From: Xylaria sp. FL1777
Taxonomy: Eukaryota > Ascomycota > Sordariomycetes > Xylariales > Xylariaceae
NCBI GenBank assembly: GCA_022578965.1
Contig: MU400508.1
Coordinates: forward strand, 806,001 to 870,000
Direction: 5' to 3'
DNA length: 64,000 nucleotides
Shown here: piece after piece, positions 21,366-29,968 of the stretch
Numbering within the stretch: position 1 is the first letter of the stretch
How the letters are laid out: every line of letters starts with the position of its first letter
Made by a program: the position numbers and the translations under genes
Notes under the pieces: generated by a model
The model's database searches: none
What the model was told of the DNA's origin: nothing
What the model saw: only the letters and a program-made list of their open reading frames with translations

Positions 21366-22712
21366 TGTTGGCTGAGTGAGCGACCTGGTGCGAGGCCGTT
21401 AGTTGGGTTGAAGGCTTATTCCAATTTCTGCAGATGTCTTTCAACCTTTTTCGACGCAAATAAGGCCTCTTTCTTTACACACTCCCACACACACGCTTTT
21501 TCTTAGCGCTTTGATCTAGAGTGAAGGTGAAGTTTGAAAGTTTGGGGGTTCAGGCTAGTTGCGGGCTATTAGGGTTCTATGGTCGCCGTTGTTTTGATCC
21601 AGGGCGGCTAATGCCTCAAGTCAAGCCGCCTTAAGTCAAGCCACCGGTCGGGAATCTCAATCGCCGTCGCCTCTTAGACCATGCGCTGAGCAAATCATGA
21701 ACAAAGGCTCCGAGGCGAAGTACAGGCCGAAAGAAGGTCTATAGTTGGGGTCGATCTCGGAGCGCGATCAACTTGGATTCTGCGAAGCTACTTGGTATGG
21801 ATTCTATTGAATGTGGTATAATTGAAAGAATACGGGAAGACTCAAGTATGAAGCCGTGAATTAAGAGCCACAGAATGAATGAGCAAAGAGTTCGCGATAG
21901 ATGATACTGTTGCGGTATGATGTTTTGGCAAAAACAACAATCGCCCGGGTGATGAGGTCGAAAACAATGTGATGGAATGGGGGATTTTTAGGGAGGATTG
22001 GGGTTAGAGGCTGGGAGGTATAGGAGGACGGGAACAGGGCAAAGTGAAGTGGCTGGGGCACGGCCAAGTCACTGACAGATCATGCACGCACTGCTCTGTC
22101 CTTCCGGGAGCTCTATCCACATAAATAGTGGGCCCCAAGGTACCCTGGCTTTCAAGAATGGGGAGGAGGTACCTACAGTAAAACATAGCGGCACAGCGTC
22201 ATAGTGCACTGTATACCGCACTACACCCAGGTATGGTCGTCCTGTTTGCTGAACTCTTTTACACGTACCCTAAGGAGCCCCACCTAAAACGCGGTCCTAT
22301 CCCTGCACGCGTCGCGCATCCCGCTCTGGAAGTGGCATTGTCGAGATTCTACTGGCTGCATAAGGCTAACATATCGTCATCCCCGCACACCATCTAAGTC
22401 ATATCAACACCGCATGTCAACAAAAACTGCCCAGACGGTGCCTAAACTGACTCCTTATCCCTTGGTGCGCACGTCTCAGATGGTTCCACGATAACTGCCG
22501 CACACTAGTGTACCGTACTACATGTACATCACTGGTTTTATACTACAGTAGGACAATCCACCCCTTCACGGACCTAGTCTATCTATCTTGGCGTCAGCCC
22601 CCACCATCACTTCGGGTTGGAAGCGAGCCACGCCGGTCCCTTGTCTCTTCTATCCTACCGAACCCGGGATATTGGACCCCTACCAGATCTGTTAAGTTTT
22701 GTATATCACATA
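21366..22712. promoter_or_regulatory. Divergent intergenic region with an MCB-like site
   Basis: Separates the start of the minus-strand gene at 21365 from DUO1 at 22713. ACGCGT occurs at 22307-22312, followed directly by CGCGC, about 400 bp upstream of DUO1. Small ORFs here have no support. Confidence 0.4.
22307..22312 (+). promoter_or_regulatory. MCB-like element ACGCGT upstream of DUO1
   Basis: Exact MCB core in the context GCACGCGTCGCGC. A role in cell-cycle expression of DUO1 is inferred from motif and gene function only. Confidence 0.35.
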
Positions 22713-23608
22713 ATGGCAGATCACCAAGAAGACTCGGATCAGGAGGGCCTCTTTAGATCGCCTTCTGAGCCTTCTGACACAAAAGACCCCAAGGCACAGC
22801 AGCCCGACAGACCCAAGACCCCGTCCAATCAGCATACCCGCTTTGAAGATCCTGAAGATGCGCATGAGGCAGCCTTGCAGCGGGAACTGGAGGGCGTCCG
22901 AAACATGAACGAGTTGATTGAGGGCGTAGTTGGAACACTGGAGAGAGCAAAGGGGAACATGCAGGTACAGCACCATTCTTCATCCCTTGGCCTTTCATCC
23001 AAGACCTAATTTTATCCCTTCGACCTCATCACCTACCTATATCCTATATCTAAGCTTTTCTGCGCTATACTGTCTACACCTGAGCCCCCAATAGCTAATA
23101 AACGCCCCCGCCACTGGCGCAGACCGTTTCCAATACCGTCAACGCGGCCTCCACTCTCCTCAACACATGGACGCGCATCCTCTCGCAAACTGAGCACAAC
23201 CAAAGGCTTCTTCTGAACCCTTCATGGAAGGGCGCAACGCAGGACCTGGCGGATATAGAGAATGAGGCCGCTGCCAAGGCCGCGGCGGCCGAGCGCAGAG
23301 CAGCCGAAGAAGAGAGAAGGCGTGCCGAGGCGCGCCGTCGGGCGGAAGAGGGGCAGAGACAGCGCGAGGCTGCCGCAAACGCAAGTAGTGCCGGCTCAGT
23401 GCGTGGAAGAGGAAGTGCACGAGGAGTTCGGGGGACGACAAGGGCTACTGCCCGCGGAAGGGGGATTGGGACGTCAAGACCGACTTCGGGAATGGGAACA
23501 AGCCCGTCAGCAGATACCACGTCTTCCAGCGTCTCGAGCTCTAGGGGTAGTTCTAAGATCGGAAGGGCGTTCTTGAGGGCGGGGTCGAGAGGAGCACGAG
23601 GGTCATGA
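22713..23608 (+). CDS. DUO1: DASH/Dam1 complex subunit DUO1
   Basis: The fungal DASH complex forms rings on microtubules and couples kinetochores to depolymerising ends. Exons 22713-22964 and 23123-23608 give 245 residues. The 158-bp intron starts GTACAG and ends CGCAG, and joins LERAKGNMQ to TVSNTVNAAST. The Duo1 core is plain (about residues 45-125): LQRELEGVRNMNELIEGVV, then TLLNTWTRILSQTEHNQRLL and NPSWKGATQDLADIE. An Ala/Glu/Arg coiled coil follows (about 130-165), and then an Arg/Gly/Ser-rich tail of about 75 residues rich in RGRG and SSS. The start is the ATG at 22713 (MADHQEDSDQEG), chosen over an upstream in-frame ATG at 22617 because the acidic start fits the family. The stop is immediately followed by a 22-nt A run. 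Confidence 0.93.
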
Positions 23609-23629
23609 AAAAAAAAAAAAAAAAAAAAA
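23608..23629 (+). repeat. Poly(A) tract of 22 nt
   Basis: Begins with the last base of the DUO1 stop codon. DUO1 keeps its intron, so this is not a retrocopy tail; it is most likely a simple-repeat expansion in the 3' UTR. Confidence 0.9.
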
Positions 23630-23888
23630 GGAAGGGAAAATGAAAAGAAACCCAGGTAAATAGCCCTGAATAGGCAGTTACTGTCCGTATTCAACGACTT
23701 TAGTATGCATACTGGCTATGCAGCTATATACAGAGGCAGCTAGACCTACAAAAAAAAACACCGTTATGATACCCAGACCAAGACAAAGTTCGTCCAGACC
23801 AGATAATACCCAATCAATGCCCCATGCCTATTCCCTTTCCCTTTTCGATCATTAACTAGGTATACACTTCTTCCGTCGACCTAGACTC

Positions 23889-25262
23889 TCAAGTCTTCTT
23901 CTTGAAGAAGTGACTCATCTTCTTCATACCAGCGGTATTCACCTTCTTGAGCTCCCTGACGCCGCGAGACTCGCCAGCTTTCTTGCGCTTGTCCTCCTCC
24001 TCCTTCCTGCGCTTGTTCTCCTCGCGCTCGGCAAGCTCCTCCTCGTCCAACACCCTCTTCCGCGAATAATCGCCCGCCGAGCGCGACGCGGCCGCCTCCT
24101 GCTTCACGCGGTTCAGCTCCGCCAGATACGCGTCGAGCGGCGCGAAGTCGACCTCGGGCTGCGCTGATAGCTTGGCGCGGAGCACGCCGACTAGGGACGT
24201 CGGCACGTAGCTCGAGCAGAGGAAGTTGAAGGCTGTGCGGAGGCGCTGGAGGGATACCACCTCGGGGGAGGCTGTCATGGCGGGCTGGAGGGTCTCGGCT
24301 GGTGCTTGGCTTTCTTCTTCTAGTGTTATGACGGATGTAGCGGTTGTCAAAGCGTTGGATACGAAACTTGTGCTGGTGTCTGTGGAGGAGACGGAGGATC
24401 CGCTCTCGCTGGCTTCGACTTTCAGCTTGGGAGTCCCGCTTGCTGAATTTGAGGCTGAAACGTCGTCTTGTGTCGTCTCTGTCGATGTCTGTGTGGAGGC
24501 GGTTATGGTGGCCTGCCTTTTTACTCCTAATACTGGGGCTTCAAGCGGCTTCACGACGAACTTCTCTTCCATGCTACGCGGTAAGGCGCGGGTGCTCATG
24601 CGCCGAGCCTTGCTCAGAATCTCGGCCGTAAGCTTGTCCTCGCTGAACCGAAACATGCGCTCGTCGCCTGCCTCCGCCGTCTCGCAGACGGCTCCCAAGC
24701 GCGCCTCCAGCAGATGCCGTACCCGTCCCTCGCCCCACCGTAATATCTCCCATAGATGTGGGGACTGCTCTTGTATCCGGTCGAAGTGGTCGTCGCCCGA
24801 TATGTACCTGCGCTTCTCGGATTTGCTAGAGGGGTCGAGCAAGGTAGGGAGAACGAGGAATAAGGGGTCAATAGGGGTTGCGACGAAGAGCTCGGCGCCG
24901 TTCGTCACGTATGCGCTGAATTTCGCATCCTTTTCGACAGACTTGGGCTCCGTGTCCGCTTGCTCGGGGCCGGTGCCATCGGCTTGTATTAACCAGCTGT
25001 GCGGTGTGCTCTTGGGTGCTGCGATGCGCGTGAATTCGTAGAATCCCGTCTGGGGACATACGAGGTATCGTGTGGGCTTCGCGTAGCGGGGATGTAATAG
25101 TGAAACGATACGGGCATCGTCAGTCGCTTTCTTGGGCAGTATGAAAATCTTTGGAGGATTCGTAGATGGCGGCGAGACTGTGTATTTGGATTTTGGTGCG
25201 GATGTCGTTGTACCCGAGTTATTGGTGCTTTCACTGCCCTTGGACGCCCTCGTCCTCGCCAT
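23889..25262 (-). CDS. RNH202: Ribonuclease H2 subunit B
   Basis: Non-catalytic subunit of the RNase H2 trimer, which removes single ribonucleotides and RNA-DNA hybrids from the genome. Single exon of 457 codons starting MARTRASKGSEST. The N-terminal beta-rich domain, which pairs with subunit C, includes IVSLLHPRYAKPTRYLV, FYEFTRI, LFVATPIDPLFLVLPTLL and the downstream helices (HLWEILRWGEGRVRHLLEARLGAVCE). A Ser/Thr-rich linker (about residues 240-320) precedes the helical LRTAFNFLCSSYVPTSLVGVL segment. The extreme C-terminus, GMKKMSHFFKKKT, matches a PCNA-interacting (PIP-like) motif with paired Phe, as expected for the family. It is divergent from MCM10. Confidence 0.93.
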   Translation of the reverse strand: MARTRASKGSESTNNSGTTTSAPKSKYTVSPPSTNPPKIFILPKKATDDARIVSLLHPRYAKPTRYLVCPQTGFYEFTRIAAPKSTPHSWLIQADGTGPEQADTEPKSVEKDAKFSAYVTNGAELFVATPIDPLFLVLPTLLDPSSKSEKRRYISGDDHFDRIQEQSPHLWEILRWGEGRVRHLLEARLGAVCETAEAGDERMFRFSEDKLTAEILSKARRMSTRALPRSMEEKFVVKPLEAPVLGVKRQATITASTQTSTETTQDDVSASNSASGTPKLKVEASESGSSVSSTDTSTSFVSNALTTATSVITLEEESQAPAETLQPAMTASPEVVSLQRLRTAFNFLCSSYVPTSLVGVLRAKLSAQPEVDFAPLDAYLAELNRVKQEAAASRSAGDYSRKRVLDEEELAEREENKRRKEEEDKRKKAGESRGVRELKKVNTAGMKKMSHFFKKKT

Positions 25263-26092
25263 GGCTTATCGAGTACCTAGTGTGGTGTCTTGTGTACAGC
25301 ACCAACTTAACCAAGTTAATTGACTTTCCGTAAACCCAAGTAAACTAATATTTCCCAACTTGGTGTTTCTCGACGATGGAAAGCTATTCTTACGAATTAT
25401 TGCACGTTGCTCTTCGAACTTGTATTAGATATTATAGCACTAATTTGGGTATAGTAGAGATACAGTGGATAGGCCCCTGCAATTAATTTACGGGTGTAGC
25501 GCGTCTAGGTCGCGTCGGCTGCAGATCAGTCTCCACTGCACTACGCAGAGCGCGTCACCCCTCAGCCTTGACGCAGCGCAGCATCAATGGGAGAGACCCG
25601 CATTGGGCAAAGTGGTGTCAGAAATCAGAAGTTGAAGTCTCAAAACTTATCGATTTTGCTACGCTCTTAGATACACTGGGTCAGCACAAAACTCGCGAAA
25701 GCTGAGAAAACGGTTTGTACCTGCATATTACAACGCAGAAATAGGGCACGAGGAGAAGAGTTAAATGAATACCTATACGACAGTCACATCTACCGCTCGT
25801 CCAGTCCTGCTCATCCAGCCTGAAGGAATTCCCTGACCAGCATTTGTTGCGCATTCGTTACATCAAATGATAATATCAGATTAATGCATGCTCTCCGGCC
25901 CCAACCACACGCTTGCCACTGCCCATGGCGGAATGCTACGCCGAGCGAGCGAGCGAACTAGGAAAAAAATAGGTGGTATGCGCATTGTATACGAGTAGCA
26001 CGATGCCACCCAGTATGTTGCCAAGTATTTTACATCATTTCTGAGGTAGGTCAGCTCATAGTAGAACAGGATCAGCAACAGAGCCGGAGCGA
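25263..26092. promoter_or_regulatory. Shared divergent region between RNase H2B and MCM10
   Basis: Contains TCGCGAAA at 25693-25700 and several GCGCGTC-type words near 25498-25560, compatible with G1/S control of both flanking replication genes. The unresolved first exon of MCM10 must lie in the right part (a candidate ATG is near 25925). Confidence 0.4.
25693..25700 (+). promoter_or_regulatory. SCB/E2F-like motif TCGCGAAA
   Basis: Matches the CGCGAAA core used by SBF/E2F-type G1/S factors. It lies between the divergent RNase H2B and MCM10 genes. Motif evidence only. Confidence 0.35.
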
Positions 26093-28606
26093 CAATGGCC
26101 ACCGCGCTCACCTCACGAAGCCCTCTTAAGCACACCCAGTGGACGTGAACGACTTCGCCGGCTAGCCGAACGAGCCTCGCCCTCGCCATCCCCGTCCAAG
26201 CGGGCCTCGCGGCCCACAGCTGACTATGCCGATGCCCATATTTCACGAAGGACAAGCGGTGAAGATGACGAGATAGATCTAGACCTCCAGGGCGATGAAG
26301 ATGAAGAAACGCTTGAGTTGCAGTTGGCGGCAATACAAGCAAAGCTCAAGTTAAAAAAGCTGCAGGCGGCAAAAGCGAAAAGAGCACAAGAACCTGACAT
26401 ACATACAACACGGCCAGAGTCGAGGTCTATACCAGATATCATGCCATCGAGCCGGGCCCAATCTCGCGCCGATGGCTTTAAGTCCCGCCCGATAATTCGG
26501 CCACAATCACAAGCTGCCATCGAAGTCCCAGCTTCTCCAGTAAGAAGGTCACAGACAGCACAAGAGACAACGTCGCCTAGTAGAGTACGTTTAGGAATAG
26601 ATAAGGGACTGAGAGCAAAAGACGTTTCTCTCAAGCGCGCTCCAAGCTTGAAGAAAACCCTGGACACCGATAAAGGTCCACAGGGAGGTTATCTTCGAAG
26701 ATCAAACACACCGTCACTGAGTGCCACAAACCAACCGACGGGCCAAGAGAGACCAAAAAGCTTTAGCGAACGGTTGGCTGCTGCTCGAACCGACGAAAAG
26801 ACCCGACAGGAACGACAGGAGAGAATACAGCAGGTTAGGGCCAAGTCCTTCCAGTTGAGCAAGCAGGAAATGGAAGAACTCAAAAAGAATGCAATAGAAA
26901 TGCCTGAGATACCAATGCAGGAGGAAGAATACAGCAGAGACGAGGTAATAGCTGGTGGTGGGTTAAAAAGAAGCAACACCATGCCAAGCATGCGACAGCA
27001 TGCACAAGACGAATCTGGACAAGCAAGTGGTCAAGAATCGATAGAATCGCAAGAGCAGAAGAGGGCATATACACGAAAGGTCCCTCCGTCCGAGGTTCCG
27101 GAAGAAGAGGCGTCAGCTTTTGAGCCGTACTCTAGCATCCACCTTACAAAGCGGATTATCCCACATCCGACTCTCACCCGCAATCTTTCTGGCAAGAAGA
27201 CATATCTTATTCCGGATCTCTTGAAGCATGTAAAGGCCCCAGACTTCCAACTACCTGATATCGAGCAGGACATAGTGGTATTTGGTATACTAGCCTCTAA
27301 ATCGGATCCAAGAGCACACAAAAATACAGATAGTAACCTCAAGGAAAAGAGGGAAGCTGACACGACTAAGGCGAAATATATGGTCTTGAAACTGGTGGAT
27401 TTGAAATGGGAACTCGACCTTTTTCTCTTTAATACTGGCTTCGAGCGATACTGGAAACTAACTCCCGGCACGCTTCTCGCCATTCTCAACCCTACCATTA
27501 TGCCTCCACCTCCAAATAGGACGGACACGGGGAGATTCAGTCTCGTGATCAACAGCGACGAAGATATGATCCTAGAGATAGGTACCGCACGAGATCTCGG
27601 TTTCTGTCAGAGCGTCAAGAAAGATGGCATGCTCTGTAGCAGCTGGGTCAATAGCAAACGCACTAAATTTTGCGAGTTTCACATGAACCTGGCGCTGTCT
27701 AAGAAGATGCTCGCCAGGCAGGATGTCAACGCATTCAACACTGGTCTTGGCCCCAAGAAACATAACTCTCATCGTCTGCGGAGCTGGGAGCAACACGCAA
27801 ATGATCCAGACAAGAAGCGGCGAGGGAACTACGACCGCGAAACGCAGAGCGCCTGGTTCCTACACAAGCCTACTGCGGCCAGCATGGTTGACAATGAGAT
27901 CTTAGGAGGTGACCATGGTCGCGTCGCCGGCACCATCGAGCGCAGCGAAGCACTACGCCGACGCCTTGCGACAGAAGAAAAGGAGCGTGACCTTATGAAG
28001 AAGCTAAGCGAAGTTGGCAGTGGTGCTGGGAAGGAGTACATGAAGACGAGCCAGCTCTCTTACAAGAACAAAAATATGAACCGAGTTGGATCTAGTCTCT
28101 CATCGGCCATGACAAGATCCACTTCCTCGATAGAAGAGCCAAGCTCACAACTCGATGCGAAGAGTCTCGGCCTCATAGCAGATAGGAACAACAAAATCCA
28201 TCTCAGCCCCGTCAAGCGGAAGCGCGTCGAGAGCTCCTTGTCGAGTCGAAGCTCGAGCAGGCTTGGCTCCACCGCAAACAGTTCTTCAGCTTCTGGGGCA
28301 GCCGCACTGGGTTGGGGAGGCAGCTTAAAGGACAAATTGGCGCGCATGAAAGAAGGACAGAAACTCCATGCAACCAATGGGGCTGCAAACGACAGTGGGA
28401 ATGGAACCCTGAGCGGGACCGATAAGGGTAGACATCAGTCTCCGGCACGCAAGAAAACTCGCTTCGTCACCGAGAAAGGCATTCGTGAGGCCGGGCGTGA
28501 GAGTCTAGGTGCCGAGCTAGCCAGCGGTGGCGGAATTGGGGGCCAAGGACGCGGTATGGTGTTCTTGGACGATGATGACGATGATGAATTAATCATCCTT
28601 AAATAA
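26093..28606 (+). CDS. MCM10: DNA replication initiation factor MCM10 (5' end unresolved)
   Basis: Mcm10 activates the CMG helicase and binds single-stranded DNA and polymerase alpha. The frame is continuous from about 26044 to the stop at 28606, but has no ATG before the core. QWPPRSPHEALLSTPSGRERLRRLAERA (from 26093) looks like the family's N-terminus, so a short upstream exon should supply the start. A Leu/Lys coiled coil (LQLAAIQAKLKLKKLQAAKAK) follows. The OB fold plus zinc-finger core lies at about 27115-27690: YSSIHLTKRIIPHPTLTRNL, VVFGILASKSDP, KYMVLKLVDLKWELDLFLF and WKLTPGTLLAILNP. It is followed by the CCCH zinc finger GFCQSVKKDGMLC...FCEFH. The C-terminal third is basic and Ser-rich and ends in an acidic run before LIILK. 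About 840 codons are seen, normal for fungi. Confidence 0.93.
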   Translation, partial: QWPPRSPHEALLSTPSGRERLRRLAERASPSPSPSKRASRPTADYADAHISRRTSGEDDEIDLDLQGDEDEETLELQLAAIQAKLKLKKLQAAKAKRAQEPDIHTTRPESRSIPDIMPSSRAQSRADGFKSRPIIRPQSQAAIEVPASPVRRSQTAQETTSPSRVRLGIDKGLRAKDVSLKRAPSLKKTLDTDKGPQGGYLRRSNTPSLSATNQPTGQERPKSFSERLAAARTDEKTRQERQERIQQVRAKSFQLSKQEMEELKKNAIEMPEIPMQEEEYSRDEVIAGGGLKRSNTMPSMRQHAQDESGQASGQESIESQEQKRAYTRKVPPSEVPEEEASAFEPYSSIHLTKRIIPHPTLTRNLSGKKTYLIPDLLKHVKAPDFQLPDIEQDIVVFGILASKSDPRAHKNTDSNLKEKREADTTKAKYMVLKLVDLKWELDLFLFNTGFERYWKLTPGTLLAILNPTIMPPPPNRTDTGRFSLVINSDEDMILEIGTARDLGFCQSVKKDGMLCSSWVNSKRTKFCEFHMNLALSKKMLARQDVNAFNTGLGPKKHNSHRLRSWEQHANDPDKKRRGNYDRETQSAWFLHKPTAASMVDNEILGGDHGRVAGTIERSEALRRRLATEEKERDLMKKLSEVGSGAGKEYMKTSQLSYKNKNMNRVGSSLSSAMTRSTSSIEEPSSQLDAKSLGLIADRNNKIHLSPVKRKRVESSLSSRSSSRLGSTANSSSASGAAALGWGGSLKDKLARMKEGQKLHATNGAANDSGNGTLSGTDKGRHQSPARKKTRFVTEKGIREAGRESLGAELASGGGIGGQGRGMVFLDDDDDDELIILK

Positions 28607-29968
28607 ATGAACAGACATATATGAAGATAGAATTTCTCACTCATCCTATCGGGCTATAGGATCAAGTAGACTACTCGAAGTGGAAGACTGCAACGTCTTT
28701 CGAGACCTCGGCTTCAATCATGGTTCCCTTTCCCTTCCCTTGTACATATAGGATAGAATGCAGGGCAGACATGGTTTGCGAGGATAAGGTTACATACAAA
28801 ACCAAGCAAGAATTCAAAAGAGAGAATGACAAGGATAAGAAAAGAGACTCTTTTGCACACTTATTATCCACCTTACTATCAATGCCTGGTTCGTCTTCAT
28901 AATGCACACGCACCCTAAATTCCACATCAACCATCTAAATACACACATATACCGGATTCCTCTACAGGGTTTCCTACCGAGATGAAATATAGACATTTTC
29001 TGTCCTGTTATCATATAAATAGAGAGTGACTACCTGCACAGTCGATGGAAGCTGCTCTACTCATATACCGTGTTTCATCTATTACATGTGTATCTATATA
29101 TCCAGCCGATCCATCCATGCCCAAAGCATTGCCCGATCAATGAATGAATGATCAATGCATCTCAAGACATCGCGCGGTGTATGCTCTCTTCGCAATCGTG
29201 TAAAGTTTCCTTCCAGGATAGGAAAACCGTCCCTTTCTTGAGTCCTTTACTGTTCCTCCTCCTTATCCTATATTACCTAGTATAATTCCCATCTACACCC
29301 AATATCTATCTATCTATATTTAACGCATATCACACAGCCATCTCACGTTCTCGCCTTTACCTTGTCCACTTACTATATATACTCCATACTGAAACTTGCA
29401 GAGCATATCACGTAAAAGATCACATCGCGAAAGGACAAAACAGGCCGACACAATGCGGGGTAGCGGGCGGGAAATTGCCGCAGCAAGATAAATCAGCAAA
29501 GGCAGCAACGCAAAAGGGCAAAAACATGAAAACATATAAAGACATATTTTCTTTACGCTGCAAGGGTAGATCATTTTCTTTTCTCTTGCCCCCTCTTCTC
29601 AGTCTTAATTTATCCCCATCACAGAGACACCAACCCGCCGTAATCTCTCTCGCCATCGATCCGTACTGCCCCAGCCGAAAATGAAAGTTGACGGTTGTAC
29701 CCTGCTGTGTCAAAAGATCGAACATAAAGTGATTCTGGATTTTCTGTGTTCTGTCGCTGTTTTATCGCTGCTGTGCTGTCTCTCACCATCCCACGAGATG
29801 TGTGCGTGGGGGTGAGAAGATGCAAGGTGATATCGAGGTTAGGGAACGAGCGGTATGTAGTCGGAGGTGTCGAAGAATGAAAGAGCTAGGGAAAACAAAC
29901 ATAACCACACAACTTATATTGCCTCTCCCTCACTTCATTCAAGTATTGTCCATCACACTGGCTGTATC
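28607..29968. other. 3' intergenic region between convergent MCM10 and AIM21
   Basis: 1.36 kb holding both 3' UTRs. A CTAT microsatellite lies near 29303-29316, and an overlapping AATG/ATCAATG repeat near 29136-29158. Short ORFs on both strands have low-complexity composition; none is supported. Confidence 0.5.

Noticed and set aside
23608..23629. Poly(A) run as evidence that DUO1 is a retrocopy
   Set aside because: DUO1 has a proper spliceosomal intron and no target duplication is visible.
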